Source of the DNA: Terriglobia bacterium
GTDB taxonomy: Bacteria; Acidobacteriota; Terriglobia; Terriglobales; Acidobacteriaceae
Direction: 5' to 3'
Length of the DNA: 64,000 nucleotides
Assembly (NCBI GenBank): GCA_020073565.1
Contig: JAIQEY010000025.1
Location: 23,347 to 87,346 of the forward strand
Shown: one piece after another, positions 34,208-42,905 of the stretch
How the letters are laid out: each line of letters starts with the position of its first letter
How positions within the stretch are numbered: the first letter of the stretch is position 1
Made by a program: the position numbers and the translations under genes
The notes under the pieces: generated by a model
What the model was told of the DNA's origin: nothing
What the model saw: the letters and a program-made list of their open reading frames with translations, nothing else
The model's database searches: none

Positions 34208-35911
34208 ATGCGTCCAGCAGTTCTCCTGCTTGTCCTGCTCACGGCTTGTTTCTCGCAGACCGCCCCGCCCACTCCAGTTCTCAGATTTGAAGATGTCGCG
34301 AAGCAGGCAGGATTGACGGTGGCTCACATCTCTTCTCCGGAGAAGAAATACATCATCGAGACAGTGAGCGGCGGCGTGGGGTTTATCGACTGCGACAACG
34401 ACGGCAAACTGGACATCGTTGCCGTAAACGGTTCCAACGTGGAGCGCTATCGTCAGGGTGGCGATCCGATGGTGACGCTCTATCACCAGGACGCCAAGCT
34501 GGAATTTACGGACGTCACCAAAACCGCCGGCCTCACCACCAAGGGCTGGGGAATGGGAGTGGCCGTCGCCGACTTTGATAACGACGGTTGGCAGGATCTC
34601 TACGTCACCGGCTTCGGACGCTATGTCCTCTACCGCAACCGGGGCAACTGCAAGTTTGAAGACGTCACGGAAAAGGCAGGCGTCGAAGCCGGCGGCTTCG
34701 GGCAGGGAGCTGCCTGGGGCGACTACGATCGCGACGGCTTTGTCGACCTCTTCGTCGCACGTTATCTGCGCATCGACATCAACCACCTTCCCGTGTTCGG
34801 AAGCCCGGAGTGCACGATCATGTCCGTGAAAGTGCATTGCGGACCACTCGGCCTTGCGGGGGAAACGAACTTCCTCTACCGCAATCGCGGGAACGGCACG
34901 TTTGAAGACGTGACCAAGAAAGCTGGGGTCTTGGATCCCGTCGGCGCTTACGGAATGCAGCCACTCTGGTTCGATTACGACAACGACGGCTGGCCCGACC
35001 TGTACGTCAGCAATGACGCTGGGCCGAACTATCTCTACCGCAATCGGCACGACGGCACGTTCGAAGATGTCAGCCTGATCTCGGGGACTGCGGTCGACGG
35101 AAACGGCAAGCCGCAGGGATCGATGGGCGTCGATGCTGCCGATTTCGATCACGACGGCCTGCTCGACCTGTTCGTTCCCGACTACGCCTTTCAATACGAC
35201 ACTCTCTACTGGAACCGGGGCTCAAAAGGGTTCGAGGACATCACGACCAAGGCAAATCTGGCCAAGCCCACCTATCCCTACGTCGGATGGGGCGCGGGTT
35301 TTCTCGACGTCGACAATGATGGTTGGCCCGACATTCTGGTCACCAACGGTCATGTCTATCCGCAAGCTGACTCGATCCCCGGCTCGGCCCCCTACTACGA
35401 ACCAGTTCAGTTATTCCGCAACCATCGCGACCGGACCTTTGAAGACGTAACCGCAATCGCGGGAGTCGACAAGCTGCGTGCTGCTTCGTGGCGAGGCGTG
35501 GCGTTTGGCGACGTGAACAACGATGGCAAGGTCGACGTTCTGGTGCTCGATGCTGACGGACCTCCGTTGCTGCTGCTCAACCGCACCGCAATGACCAATC
35601 ACGCCGTGCTTTTTCATTTAGTCGGCACGAGGAGTAACCGGGCGGCTATCGGCACTCGGGTCACGGTACGAGCCGGAGATCTCATCCAGTTCAATGAAGT
35701 GCGCGGCGGCGCCAGTCTTTTTTCCCAGAATGATCTGCGTCTCCACTTTGGCCTGGCGGAACACGTGCTCATGAACAACGTGGAACTCGCGTGGCCGAGC
35801 GGAAAAAAAGAAGCCTTCGAAAATCTGCCCGCGGATGTGATCTACACCATCGTGGAAGGAGAGGGCATCAAGGAGAAATTCCCTTTCGCGATCGAAGCCA
35901 CGAAAAAATAG
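34208..35911 (+). CDS. Exported CRTAC1-family protein (FG-GAP/VCBS repeats + ASPIC/UnbV domain)
   Basis: A 567-residue protein with a lipoprotein-like or Sec signal (RPAVLLLVLLTACFSQ; the Cys could be a lipid site). The body is a series of calcium-binding FG-GAP/VCBS repeats spelled D-x-D-x-D-G: GFIDCDNDGKLDIVAVNG, VADFDNDGWQDLYVTGFG, GDYDRDGFVDLFVARY, FDYDNDGWPDLYVSND, VDNDGWPDILVTNG and VNNDGKVDVLV. They form an integrin-like propeller. The C-terminal ASPIC/UnbV domain has NEVRGGASLFSQNDLRLHFG and VELAWPSGKKEAFENLPADV. Function is undefined; such proteins often sit near TonB receptors and TPR proteins. It is homologous to the convergent gene at 36036. Confidence 0.9.
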   Translation: MRPAVLLLVLLTACFSQTAPPTPVLRFEDVAKQAGLTVAHISSPEKKYIIETVSGGVGFIDCDNDGKLDIVAVNGSNVERYRQGGDPMVTLYHQDAKLEFTDVTKTAGLTTKGWGMGVAVADFDNDGWQDLYVTGFGRYVLYRNRGNCKFEDVTEKAGVEAGGFGQGAAWGDYDRDGFVDLFVARYLRIDINHLPVFGSPECTIMSVKVHCGPLGLAGETNFLYRNRGNGTFEDVTKKAGVLDPVGAYGMQPLWFDYDNDGWPDLYVSNDAGPNYLYRNRHDGTFEDVSLISGTAVDGNGKPQGSMGVDAADFDHDGLLDLFVPDYAFQYDTLYWNRGSKGFEDITTKANLAKPTYPYVGWGAGFLDVDNDGWPDILVTNGHVYPQADSIPGSAPYYEPVQLFRNHRDRTFEDVTAIAGVDKLRAASWRGVAFGDVNNDGKVDVLVLDADGPPLLLLNRTAMTNHAVLFHLVGTRSNRAAIGTRVTVRAGDLIQFNEVRGGASLFSQNDLRLHFGLAEHVLMNNVELAWPSGKKEAFENLPADVIYTIVEGEGIKEKFPFAIEATKK

Positions 35912-35920
35912 GCGGCTGTT

Positions 35921-36000
35921 GCCTCCTCTGTGTCCTCTGTGGTGGATTGAGGAAGTCTTAACCACAGAGGAAGTCTTAGCCACAGAGGAGCACAGAGGAA
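35921..36000. repeat. Inverted repeat of the CCACAGAGGA-CACAGAGGA type
   Basis: TCCTCTGTGTCCTCTGTGGT is mirrored by ACCACAGAGGAAGTC and again by CCACAGAGGAGCACAGAGGA, between the two convergent CRTAC1 genes. It belongs with the related units at 39890 and 61707. It could serve as a bidirectional transcript end, but no T-tract is seen. Confidence 0.8.
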
Positions 36001-36035
36001 CATGGCGGGGACCAACTCCGCTTACGCCTGGACCA

Positions 36036-37754
36036 CTAGCGAGCATCACCCTTTTTGGCACGAGCATCCTCGACGGGCGGCATCAGCTTGACCGTGTTCT
36101 GGATTCCCTTCCCTTCCACGATCGTGTAAATCGCATCGCCCGCCACATTTTTCAATTCCTCGGTCCGCCCGCTGGGCCACTCGATCTGAACTTTCTTCAT
36201 CGTGAACTCGCTGCCCAATCCGAAATGGAGGCCCTGATCGTTGGAAGATAGGTAACCGCCTCCGCCGCGAACCTCGTCAATCTGGGTCGTGGTCGATGTA
36301 GAGACTGTCACGCGAGTGCCAATTGCGCCATGATTGCTCTTGCTTCCAACGAGCCGAAAAAGAGCGCGGTGATTCCCGTTCTTCGTCTGGTTGATAAAAA
36401 GTGACGGCGGAGCTCCGACGTTGTACACCACCACATCCACGTTGCCATCGTTGTTCAAATCTCCGAAGGCTGCGCCGCGGCGTGATTGCGCGGCGCCGTC
36501 ATTGAGGCCCGCAGCACTACCGATTTCTTCGAACGTCTGGTTTCCCTTGTTCCGGAAGAGTTGGATCGGCTCGCGGAAGGGCAGTTCATGCGGAAGAGCC
36601 TCGAGCACCGGTGAAACATTGCCATTTGCGACGAAGATATCGGGCCAGCCGTCGTTATCGAAATCCACAAATCCAGTACCCCAGCGGACGGGAGAGTAAC
36701 CGGAACCGGAGAGCTGCGCGTTCCATGCGACGTCGGTGAAGCCCTGCGTCGCTTGGTTGCGGTAAAGACTCAAAGGCTGCAATCCATAGCGGGTCACGAT
36801 CAGGTCGAGCTTGCCGTCGCGGTCAAAGTCTCCGAAATCCGCAGCCATGTTGCCCATGGCGCGCCCGTCAGAGCTGAAAGCAGTGCCCGACGCCAGTCCC
36901 ACGTCTTCGAATGTGCCATCGTGCTGGTTGTGATAAAGAAAGTTGGGACCAACGTCATTCGTAACGAAGAGGTCAGGCCAGCCGTCATTGTCGTAATCGC
37001 CCCACACCACGCCCATCCCTCGTTGCTTGCTTGCGTTGTGAACGCCAGCCTTCTCCGACACTTCTTCAAACGTGCCATCTCCACGGTTGTGAAACAGCAG
37101 CGCAGTTTCTCCCTCCACCTGGGGCACTTCAATTGAGATTCCCTTGTAGTCGAACGATGGAGCGCCCGGCTTCGGCAGGTTGTGAATGTCAGAATGAACA
37201 TAGCGAGCGACGAAGAGGTCGAGATGGCCATCGCGATCGTAGTCGGCCCAGGCGGCGCTCACGCTGAATCCTCCCGCAGCGACATGGGCTTTCTCGGTGA
37301 CGTCCTCGAACTTGCATCCACCCAGGTTGCGATAGAGCACGTTGCGGCCATACCCCGTGACATATAAATCGGGCATCCCGTCATTGTCATAGTCGCCGAC
37401 GGCAACGCCCATGCCCCACCCGCGTGCCGTGAGACCTGCCGATTGCGTGATCTCTCTGAAGTGGAGATCGCTGTCCTGGCGGTAGAGGGTGACCAGCGGA
37501 TCGCCTCCCTGGAGATAGCGATCGATCGTCGAGTCGCCCACTACGACAATGTCCAACTTCCCGTCATTGTCGCAGTCAAGGAGGCCGACACCGCCTCCCA
37601 CGGTCTCGACCAGATATCGTTTCTCCGGCGAGAAATGTGGAACGCTCGTCAATCCGGCCTGCTGTGCAATGTCGTGAAAGTGCAGCGGGGGCGCGCTGTC
37701 CGGTTGTGCGGAAAGTGCGATCAACATTCCCAGTCCGATGACAAAATTTCGCAT
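36036..37754 (-). CDS. Second exported CRTAC1-family FG-GAP/ASPIC-UnbV protein
   Basis: A 572-residue paralogue of the 34208 product, on the other strand. Signal peptide RNFVIGLGMLIALSAQPDSA; first block LHFHDIAQQAGLTSVPHFSP. Repeats include GLLDCDNDGKLDIVVVGD, VGDYDNDGMPDLYVTGYG, ADYDRDGHLDLFVARYV, GDYDNDGWPDLFVTNDV, FGDFDRDGKLDLIVTRYG and DLNNDGNVDVVVYN. The ASPIC/UnbV end is VRGGGGYLSSNDQGLHFGLG. The C-terminus adds a charged tail (EDARAKKGDAR). It is 180 bases downstream of the TPR gene on the same strand, separated by a palindromic repeat. Role unknown. Confidence 0.9.
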   Translation of the reverse strand: MRNFVIGLGMLIALSAQPDSAPPLHFHDIAQQAGLTSVPHFSPEKRYLVETVGGGVGLLDCDNDGKLDIVVVGDSTIDRYLQGGDPLVTLYRQDSDLHFREITQSAGLTARGWGMGVAVGDYDNDGMPDLYVTGYGRNVLYRNLGGCKFEDVTEKAHVAAGGFSVSAAWADYDRDGHLDLFVARYVHSDIHNLPKPGAPSFDYKGISIEVPQVEGETALLFHNRGDGTFEEVSEKAGVHNASKQRGMGVVWGDYDNDGWPDLFVTNDVGPNFLYHNQHDGTFEDVGLASGTAFSSDGRAMGNMAADFGDFDRDGKLDLIVTRYGLQPLSLYRNQATQGFTDVAWNAQLSGSGYSPVRWGTGFVDFDNDGWPDIFVANGNVSPVLEALPHELPFREPIQLFRNKGNQTFEEIGSAAGLNDGAAQSRRGAAFGDLNNDGNVDVVVYNVGAPPSLFINQTKNGNHRALFRLVGSKSNHGAIGTRVTVSTSTTTQIDEVRGGGGYLSSNDQGLHFGLGSEFTMKKVQIEWPSGRTEELKNVAGDAIYTIVEGKGIQNTVKLMPPVEDARAKKGDAR

Positions 37755-37839
37755 CCATGTCCCTCAGGGCGTCCACCACAATCAGATCAAAACCGGAAGC
37801 TATCGGGCTCCGTTGACATCCTCGACTCAAACTCATTCC

Positions 37840-37925
37840 CCAATCCCGCAGGGACGGCTGAAAATAGCCCGGCGCTTCAGCGGGCTATTTTCGAAGGTCC
37901 CTCCGGGACCAACGATTCGTCCGCC
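37840..37925. repeat. Palindromic repeat (GAAAATAGCCCGGCGCTTCAGCGGGCTATTTTC type)
   Basis: GAAAATAGCCC and GGGCTATTTTC flank GGCGCTTCAGC, with GGGACGG and GGTCCCTCCGGGACC around it. The same words (GCGCTGAAGCGC, GGGCTATTTTCAG, GGTCCCTCCGGGAC) recur at 59689-59950, so this is a dispersed family. Confidence 0.85.
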
Positions 37926-37936
37926 GTGAGATGCGG

Positions 37937-39853
37937 TTAATGTGCTGCGGACTCACTCGCAAGCTGACGTTTGGCGTCTGCGTCGGAGGGGTTGAGTTCG
38001 AGCGCAATCTGAAACTCCCGCGCCGCGTTCGCATGATCCCCTTGTACCGAAAACGCCTCTCCTAACGCCATATGAACGTCAAACAATCTGGGCATCGCCT
38101 TTGCCAGGGCCAGGAGCAGAGTGACTCCCTTGGCCGGCGCACCGCTCCTCACCAACGACACCGAGTAGATGTAGTCCAGCCGTGAATCCGAACTGATTTG
38201 ACTTTCGAGCGGCTTCAGAGTCTCTACCGCTTCGCGATACCGCTGGACGTGAAACAGGCTGGCCCCGAGTGCCGAGCGAATCATAGTGTCATCTGGATGC
38301 GCTTGCAGCTGCCGGGCTAAGGGCGCAATCGCCTGCTCGTACTGGTTCGCCGCAAACGCCGCTCTTCCCCAGTTGTAGTCGATCCCCTCCAGAGATGGAT
38401 TCCAGCTCGCGGCCTGCTGAAAAAATGTCAGAGCCTGCGAGAGTTCATCGCGGTTCGCCATGATCGCGCCCAGGTTGTTGTAGCTGTCCGCGATGGCGGG
38501 CGCGACTTGCTTTTCATACGCTTCCACTTGTTTCACAGTTTCCAGATCCATCGGCTCTTGAGAAGCGTGCGCTTGCACACTCACATTCGCGCCGGCGTCA
38601 GTCGAGGGCCTGCTTTCGGGTTGTCCTTGATTCGAAGCCACCGATTGCTTGAGCAGTTGGTCAGCGATCTTCAGTTCATGCTTCGCCTCTTCCTCGCGGC
38701 CAGCCTGCAACAGCAGCCTTCCCAACAAATAGTGGGCACGCTGGACCTGGTAGTGATTGTGCGAAACGTCCTTGGTCAATTCGATGGACTTCCGCAAAGA
38801 TGCCTCTGCCTCGGTCCGCCGGTCTGCTTCGGCATACGCTTGTCCAAGTGAAAGGTGGACGTCGGGATTGCCAGGATCCAAGCTGGCGGCACGGCCCAAG
38901 AAACTTTCGGCCTCCTTGAGCTGGTGCTGGCTCACTGCGATGTATCCGAGTTGATAGAGACTGAGGAAATCGTCGGGATGTCTCTCCAATTCTTTTCGGA
39001 ACTCCTCCGCCGCGTCCGGAAAAGCTGCGTCCGCCAGTCCCACCAGATACGCCGCTCCGAGCGAGTAGTGGGCCCCGGGAAACTTGTCGTCCTTGACGAT
39101 CACCTTCTTGAACTCCTGAATTCCCTGCTCGGGATAGCCCGCTTCGGCAAAGGCGCGTCCAAACTCCATGTGGATGGCGGCTGTGTCGCCGAACCCCGCA
39201 AGCATTTCGCCAAAAACGGTAGCGGCCCGGTCGAGAGCCTTAAGGTTCAAGTAAGCGATAGCTAACACGTAGCCGTGCTCGAAAGTAGGTTCCTGGGCCA
39301 CCGCTGTTTCGAGTTGCTCGCTTGCTCTTTGATTCTCCTTACGTTGCAGCAAAATTCGTCCGAGCACAAAGTGAGCACGTGCATTGCGCGGCCCCGACTG
39401 CAAAACGGTCTCGGCTGCAGACTGCGCGTTGACCAGATCACCGGCCGCACGGCGAGCCTCCGCATAGTCGAGACGCAAGCTGCTGTCGTGGGGAGTGAGA
39501 GGCAAGGCTTGTTCGAAGAGTTCGGATGCTCTCGAAGAATCGCCGGCATGGGCACGTCGATCCGCCAGCCGCCGCAAAGCTTCAGCGAGGAAGGCTTTGT
39601 ACTCGACCGCCGCCTGCTCCAGATTGTTTGCCGACTGGGCATTCTGGGCAGCGTCGTAGTGTTGCCGAAGTTTGTCCGGATCTGGGGGAGCAGGCTGTGT
39701 GGTCTGCGCCGCGACCACCGCGCCGGCCGCGACTGCAAGCACAACGACGACAAACCGCGTAACTCGCCTTTCTTCCGCCGTCAATCCGAAGCCTTTGATC
39801 GCCCACCTCCGCACTTCCAGAGTTAAGAGCGGTCCGCAGCAGAAGTCAAGCAT
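37937..39853 (-). CDS. Exported TPR-repeat protein
   Basis: A 638-residue protein. After a hydrophobic segment (FVVVVLAVAAGAVVAAQ, residues about 33-49) nearly the whole chain is tetratricopeptide repeats: YDAAQNAQSANNLEQAAVEY, ARAHFVLGRILLQRKENQRA, SLYQLGYIAVSQHQLKEAES, PDVHLSLGQAYAEADRRTEA, YNNLGAIMANRDELSQALTF and VHMALGEAFSVQGDHANAAR. A Ser/Gln-rich linker of some 30 residues interrupts them in the middle. The start is uncertain: the ATG at 39853 has no clear ribosome-binding site, and a GTG 13 codons later is possible. TPR proteins of this kind are scaffolds; with the CRTAC1 gene just downstream, the two may act together in the cell envelope. Confidence 0.85.
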   Translation of the reverse strand: MLDFCCGPLLTLEVRRWAIKGFGLTAEERRVTRFVVVVLAVAAGAVVAAQTTQPAPPDPDKLRQHYDAAQNAQSANNLEQAAVEYKAFLAEALRRLADRRAHAGDSSRASELFEQALPLTPHDSSLRLDYAEARRAAGDLVNAQSAAETVLQSGPRNARAHFVLGRILLQRKENQRASEQLETAVAQEPTFEHGYVLAIAYLNLKALDRAATVFGEMLAGFGDTAAIHMEFGRAFAEAGYPEQGIQEFKKVIVKDDKFPGAHYSLGAAYLVGLADAAFPDAAEEFRKELERHPDDFLSLYQLGYIAVSQHQLKEAESFLGRAASLDPGNPDVHLSLGQAYAEADRRTEAEASLRKSIELTKDVSHNHYQVQRAHYLLGRLLLQAGREEEAKHELKIADQLLKQSVASNQGQPESRPSTDAGANVSVQAHASQEPMDLETVKQVEAYEKQVAPAIADSYNNLGAIMANRDELSQALTFFQQAASWNPSLEGIDYNWGRAAFAANQYEQAIAPLARQLQAHPDDTMIRSALGASLFHVQRYREAVETLKPLESQISSDSRLDYIYSVSLVRSGAPAKGVTLLLALAKAMPRLFDVHMALGEAFSVQGDHANAAREFQIALELNPSDADAKRQLASESAAH

Positions 39854-39888
39854 GCGAAGAACAGGGTGGGGATCACTTTGCGAAACCG

Positions 39889-39966
39889 CTCACCACCACG
39901 GACACGAAGGTACACGAAGGAAAAGAACAAGAACCTTCATGGTACTTCATGTCCTTGGTGGTTCAC
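39889..39966. repeat. Inverted repeat (CACCACGGACACGAAGG type)
   Basis: CACCACGGACACGAAGGTACACGAAGG is mirrored by CCTTCATGGTACTTCATGTCCTTGGTGGTTCA after about 13 bases. It is a close relative of the unit at 61707-61787. It lies between the divergent TPR genes. Confidence 0.85.
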
Positions 39967-40078
39967 GATTTTTTGGCTGCATCGTGAAACAGAGCCACTC
40001 CCAAATGACGGAATTGTCTGCCCGCTCTTTGGCGGCAGCCGAATAGTGCTAGAATGCAGCCCCAGAAGGAGGACGGTC

Positions 40079-41074
40079 ATGCGACCCCGAATCGCGCTCC
40101 TCCTGCTTCTTCTTAGCGCCCAGCTTTGTTTTCCGCAGCACGACGGGCACCACCTCAGCGGCTACGTACGCGAGGAGACCACGAATGTGCCCATCCAATC
40201 GGTGGCCCTGGAACTCTTGTCCTCGGGTATGCGCGCCGCCCCGGCCATTGTCTCTGGGATGGATGGAGAGTTTCGGTTTGCCGGCCTTCGCGACGGAGAT
40301 TACTACATCGTGGCCACCAAGAAGGGCTATGAAACAGCCACCGTGATGGCTTCGATCATGGGTGGGACAGCGCCTACCATTCTGGTCTACCTGCACAGGC
40401 AAGATACGAGTCAGCCTTCATCGCCGGACAGCCAGGTCTCAGCCCGTCAATTGAGCATACCCGAGAAAGCGCGAGAAGCCTTTGAGAAAGGCTGGAAACT
40501 ACTCTACGAGAAGTCGGCTCCAGAAAAGTCTGTTTCTCAATTTCAACGCGCAATTGGGGAGTTTCCTTTGTACTACGAGGCCTACGCCCAAATTGGCGTT
40601 GCGAACTACCGGCTGGCTAAGTTGTCGGAGGCAGAGAAGGCGCTTCGCAAATCGATCCAGATCAGCGCAGGAAAATATCCTGACGCACTCTTCTTGCTGG
40701 CGCAAATGTTGAATGACCAGCAACGATTCAGCGAAGCGGAGCCGTTGGCGCGGCAAGCCACTACGGCAAGCGATGCCTCATGGCATAGTCAGTTCGAACT
40801 GGCACGCGCGCTGGTTGGCTTGAAACGCAGCGCCGAAGCAGAGACGTGGGCCCAGCAGGCCAAGGAGTTGAAACCGGACAATCCGCAGGTCTATCTCGTG
40901 CTTGCCAACGCGCACATCCAGCAACAGAAGTTTGCTGACGTCGTGCAGGATTTCGACGAGTACCTCAAACTCGCGCCCAATGCTCCCGGGAGCGACCAGA
41001 TCCGTCAACGGCGCGATCGCATGCGGGAAGCTCTGCAGCATGCGTCGCCAGCACCCGACGCTCCGAAGCAGTAG
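40079..41074 (+). CDS. Exported protein with carboxypeptidase-regulatory domain and TPR repeats
   Basis: The real start is the ATG at 40079 behind AGAAGGAGGACGGTC; the upstream 71 codons of the ORF are repeat-derived. The product has 331 residues with a signal peptide (IALLLLLLSAQLCFPQ). A CarboxypepD_reg-like beta domain follows (GHHLSGYVREETTNVPIQSV, GEFRFAGLRDGDYYIVATKK), then a Ser/Gln linker and TPR repeats (YEAYAQIGVANYRLAKLSEA, PDALFLLAQMLNDQQRFSEA, QVYLVLANAHIQQQKFADVV). The combination is common in Acidobacteria and is thought to be a binding module. It is divergent from the other TPR gene and 94 bases before the GH29 gene. Confidence 0.85.
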   Translation: MRPRIALLLLLLSAQLCFPQHDGHHLSGYVREETTNVPIQSVALELLSSGMRAAPAIVSGMDGEFRFAGLRDGDYYIVATKKGYETATVMASIMGGTAPTILVYLHRQDTSQPSSPDSQVSARQLSIPEKAREAFEKGWKLLYEKSAPEKSVSQFQRAIGEFPLYYEAYAQIGVANYRLAKLSEAEKALRKSIQISAGKYPDALFLLAQMLNDQQRFSEAEPLARQATTASDASWHSQFELARALVGLKRSAEAETWAQQAKELKPDNPQVYLVLANAHIQQQKFADVVQDFDEYLKLAPNAPGSDQIRQRRDRMREALQHASPAPDAPKQ

Positions 41075-41167
41075 CTTGACGTCTTCCTATATCCTCTATC
41101 CTCGAAAGTACGTTTGAAAATAATCTTGGACCCGGTCCACTCTCTCTCAGCGGTATAGGAGCACTTC

Positions 41168-42826
41168 ATGACAGAAATGCACGTCCTCTTCCCCCCCTTA
41201 TTTCACGCGTCTCACCCACCTCAACAACTGAGAACACTGGTGATGCTCGCTGTCGTCATGGCCGCTGCGTGTTCCGCTCTGCTCGCTCAGCCACCGCGCC
41301 CGGACCCCGCTGCGATCGAAGACACATGGCAGAAGGCGGTGAGCAAGTACGATGGCGCGCGCAAGAAGGTTCTTGAGAACGTCGAACGGCAAGCGAACGA
41401 CGGCCCATATCGTCCGCAATGGGAATCGCTCCAGAAGTACCAGGTGCCGGCGTGGTATGAAGATGCCAAGTTCGGAATCTTTATTCACTGGGGACTGTAC
41501 TCGGTGCCTGCGTTCGCCAACGAATGGTATTCGCGCAACATGTACCAGGAGGGCTCGAACGAATACAAGCACCACATCGCCACCTACGGACCACAGAGCA
41601 AGATCGGCTACAAAGATTTCGTTCCAATGCTCAAGGCCGAGCACTTTGATGCGCAAGCGTGGGCGCGCCTGTTTCGCGAGGCCGGCGCAAAGTACGTTGT
41701 GCCCGTGGCGGAGCATCATGACGGCTTCCCTATGTACGATTCAAGCCTCACGGATTGGTGCGCCGGCAAGATGGGTCCCAAACGTGACTTGGTCGGCGAA
41801 TTGGCAACCGCCGTTCGAGCGGAAGGGATGCATTTTGGGGCCTCCTCGCATCGCGCGGAACACGACTGGTTCTTCGACGGCGGCCGCCAGTTTGATTCTG
41901 ACGTGAGCGATCCGCGCTATGCAGCTTTCTACGGGCCGGCGCATCTTCGCATTCTCAAGCCGGGCTATGACGACAAGCTGTTTGAGGATTGGACCTACGT
42001 CTCCAGGGAGTTCATGGACGATTGGCTAGCGCGTACTGCCGAAATCGTCGAGAAATATCATCCCGATCTGATTTATTTCGATTGGTGGATTGGCCAGCCT
42101 TCCTTCCGCGAGCATGTGTCGCGCTTCGCCGCGTTCTATTACAACCAAGGGGCCAAGCGGGGCGCGGGCGCGGTCATCAACTACAAGAACAACGCGTTCG
42201 AGGAGCACTCCGCCACACTCGACATCGAGCGCGGTCAGTTGACCGACATCCGGCCTCTGCACTGGCAAACCGACACTTCGATCAGCAATGCGTCGTGGGG
42301 ATACATTGAGGGCGATTCGTTCAAGTCGCCGGAGTTCATCATTCACCTGCTCGCCGATGTGGTCAGCAAGAACGGCAACCTGCTCTTGAACGTCGGCCCA
42401 CGTCCCGACGGCACCATCCCCGAACCCGTGCAACAAGTTCTGCGCGACGTAGGAGCGTGGCTTAAGGTGAACGGGGAAGCAATCTACGGTACCCGTCCAT
42501 GGACGCGCTACGGAGAAGGACCAACCGCAGTAACAGGCGGGGCGTTCCACGAAAAAGATGCGAAACCTTTCACGCCTGAAGATTTCCGTTTCACTGTGAA
42601 GAAAGACACTCTCTACGCGATTGAACTGGGTTGGCCGGCGGAGGGCAAAGTGACGGTCCGCAACTTGGGCAGCGATGCGCTCAAGGGTCAGAAAGTTCAG
42701 AGCGTCGACTTGCTTGGATCAGGAGCGAAGGTCGAGTGGCAGCAGGGCCCGGATGGTTTGCATATACAACTCCCTGCTCAGCCCACCGGGAAGTACGCTT
42801 ATGTGCTGCGAGTGGCTCTCCACTAA
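41168..42826 (+). CDS. Alpha-L-fucosidase, glycoside hydrolase family 29
   Basis: A 552-residue secreted enzyme that removes alpha-linked L-fucose. The ATG follows TAGGAGCACTTC. A signal segment (TLVMLAVVMAAACSALLAQ) precedes the (beta/alpha)8 barrel. GH29 marks include DAKFGIFIHWGLYSVPAFAN, EWYSRNMY, VPVAEHHDGFPMYDS, and the nucleophile Asp in HPDLIYFDWWIGQPSF. NGNLLLNVGPRPDGTIPEPV closes the barrel. A C-terminal beta-sandwich follows (FTVKKDTLYAIELGWPAEGK). It reads convergently to the GH3/GH42/GH31 operon. With those enzymes it could trim fucosyl-galactosyl-xylosyl side chains of xyloglucan; fucose from other glycans is an alternative. Confidence 0.93.
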   Translation: MTEMHVLFPPLFHASHPPQQLRTLVMLAVVMAAACSALLAQPPRPDPAAIEDTWQKAVSKYDGARKKVLENVERQANDGPYRPQWESLQKYQVPAWYEDAKFGIFIHWGLYSVPAFANEWYSRNMYQEGSNEYKHHIATYGPQSKIGYKDFVPMLKAEHFDAQAWARLFREAGAKYVVPVAEHHDGFPMYDSSLTDWCAGKMGPKRDLVGELATAVRAEGMHFGASSHRAEHDWFFDGGRQFDSDVSDPRYAAFYGPAHLRILKPGYDDKLFEDWTYVSREFMDDWLARTAEIVEKYHPDLIYFDWWIGQPSFREHVSRFAAFYYNQGAKRGAGAVINYKNNAFEEHSATLDIERGQLTDIRPLHWQTDTSISNASWGYIEGDSFKSPEFIIHLLADVVSKNGNLLLNVGPRPDGTIPEPVQQVLRDVGAWLKVNGEAIYGTRPWTRYGEGPTAVTGGAFHEKDAKPFTPEDFRFTVKKDTLYAIELGWPAEGKVTVRNLGSDALKGQKVQSVDLLGSGAKVEWQQGPDGLHIQLPAQPTGKYAYVLRVALH

Positions 42827-42844
42827 TGGCACATCTGATTTCCC

Positions 42845-42896
42845 GTAGAGACGCGGCTTGCCGCGTCTCCGGAGACGGGACAAGTCCCGTCTCTAC
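42845..42896. repeat. Double palindrome (TAGAGACGCGG...GACGGGAC)
   Basis: GAGACGCGGCTTGCCGCGTCTC is immediately followed by GAGACGGGACAAGTCCCGTCTC. Two perfect hairpins share the GAGAC ends and lie between the convergent GH29 and GH3 stops. They may stop transcription from both sides. Confidence 0.88.
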
Positions 42897-42905
42897 CAAG
42901 ACTCT

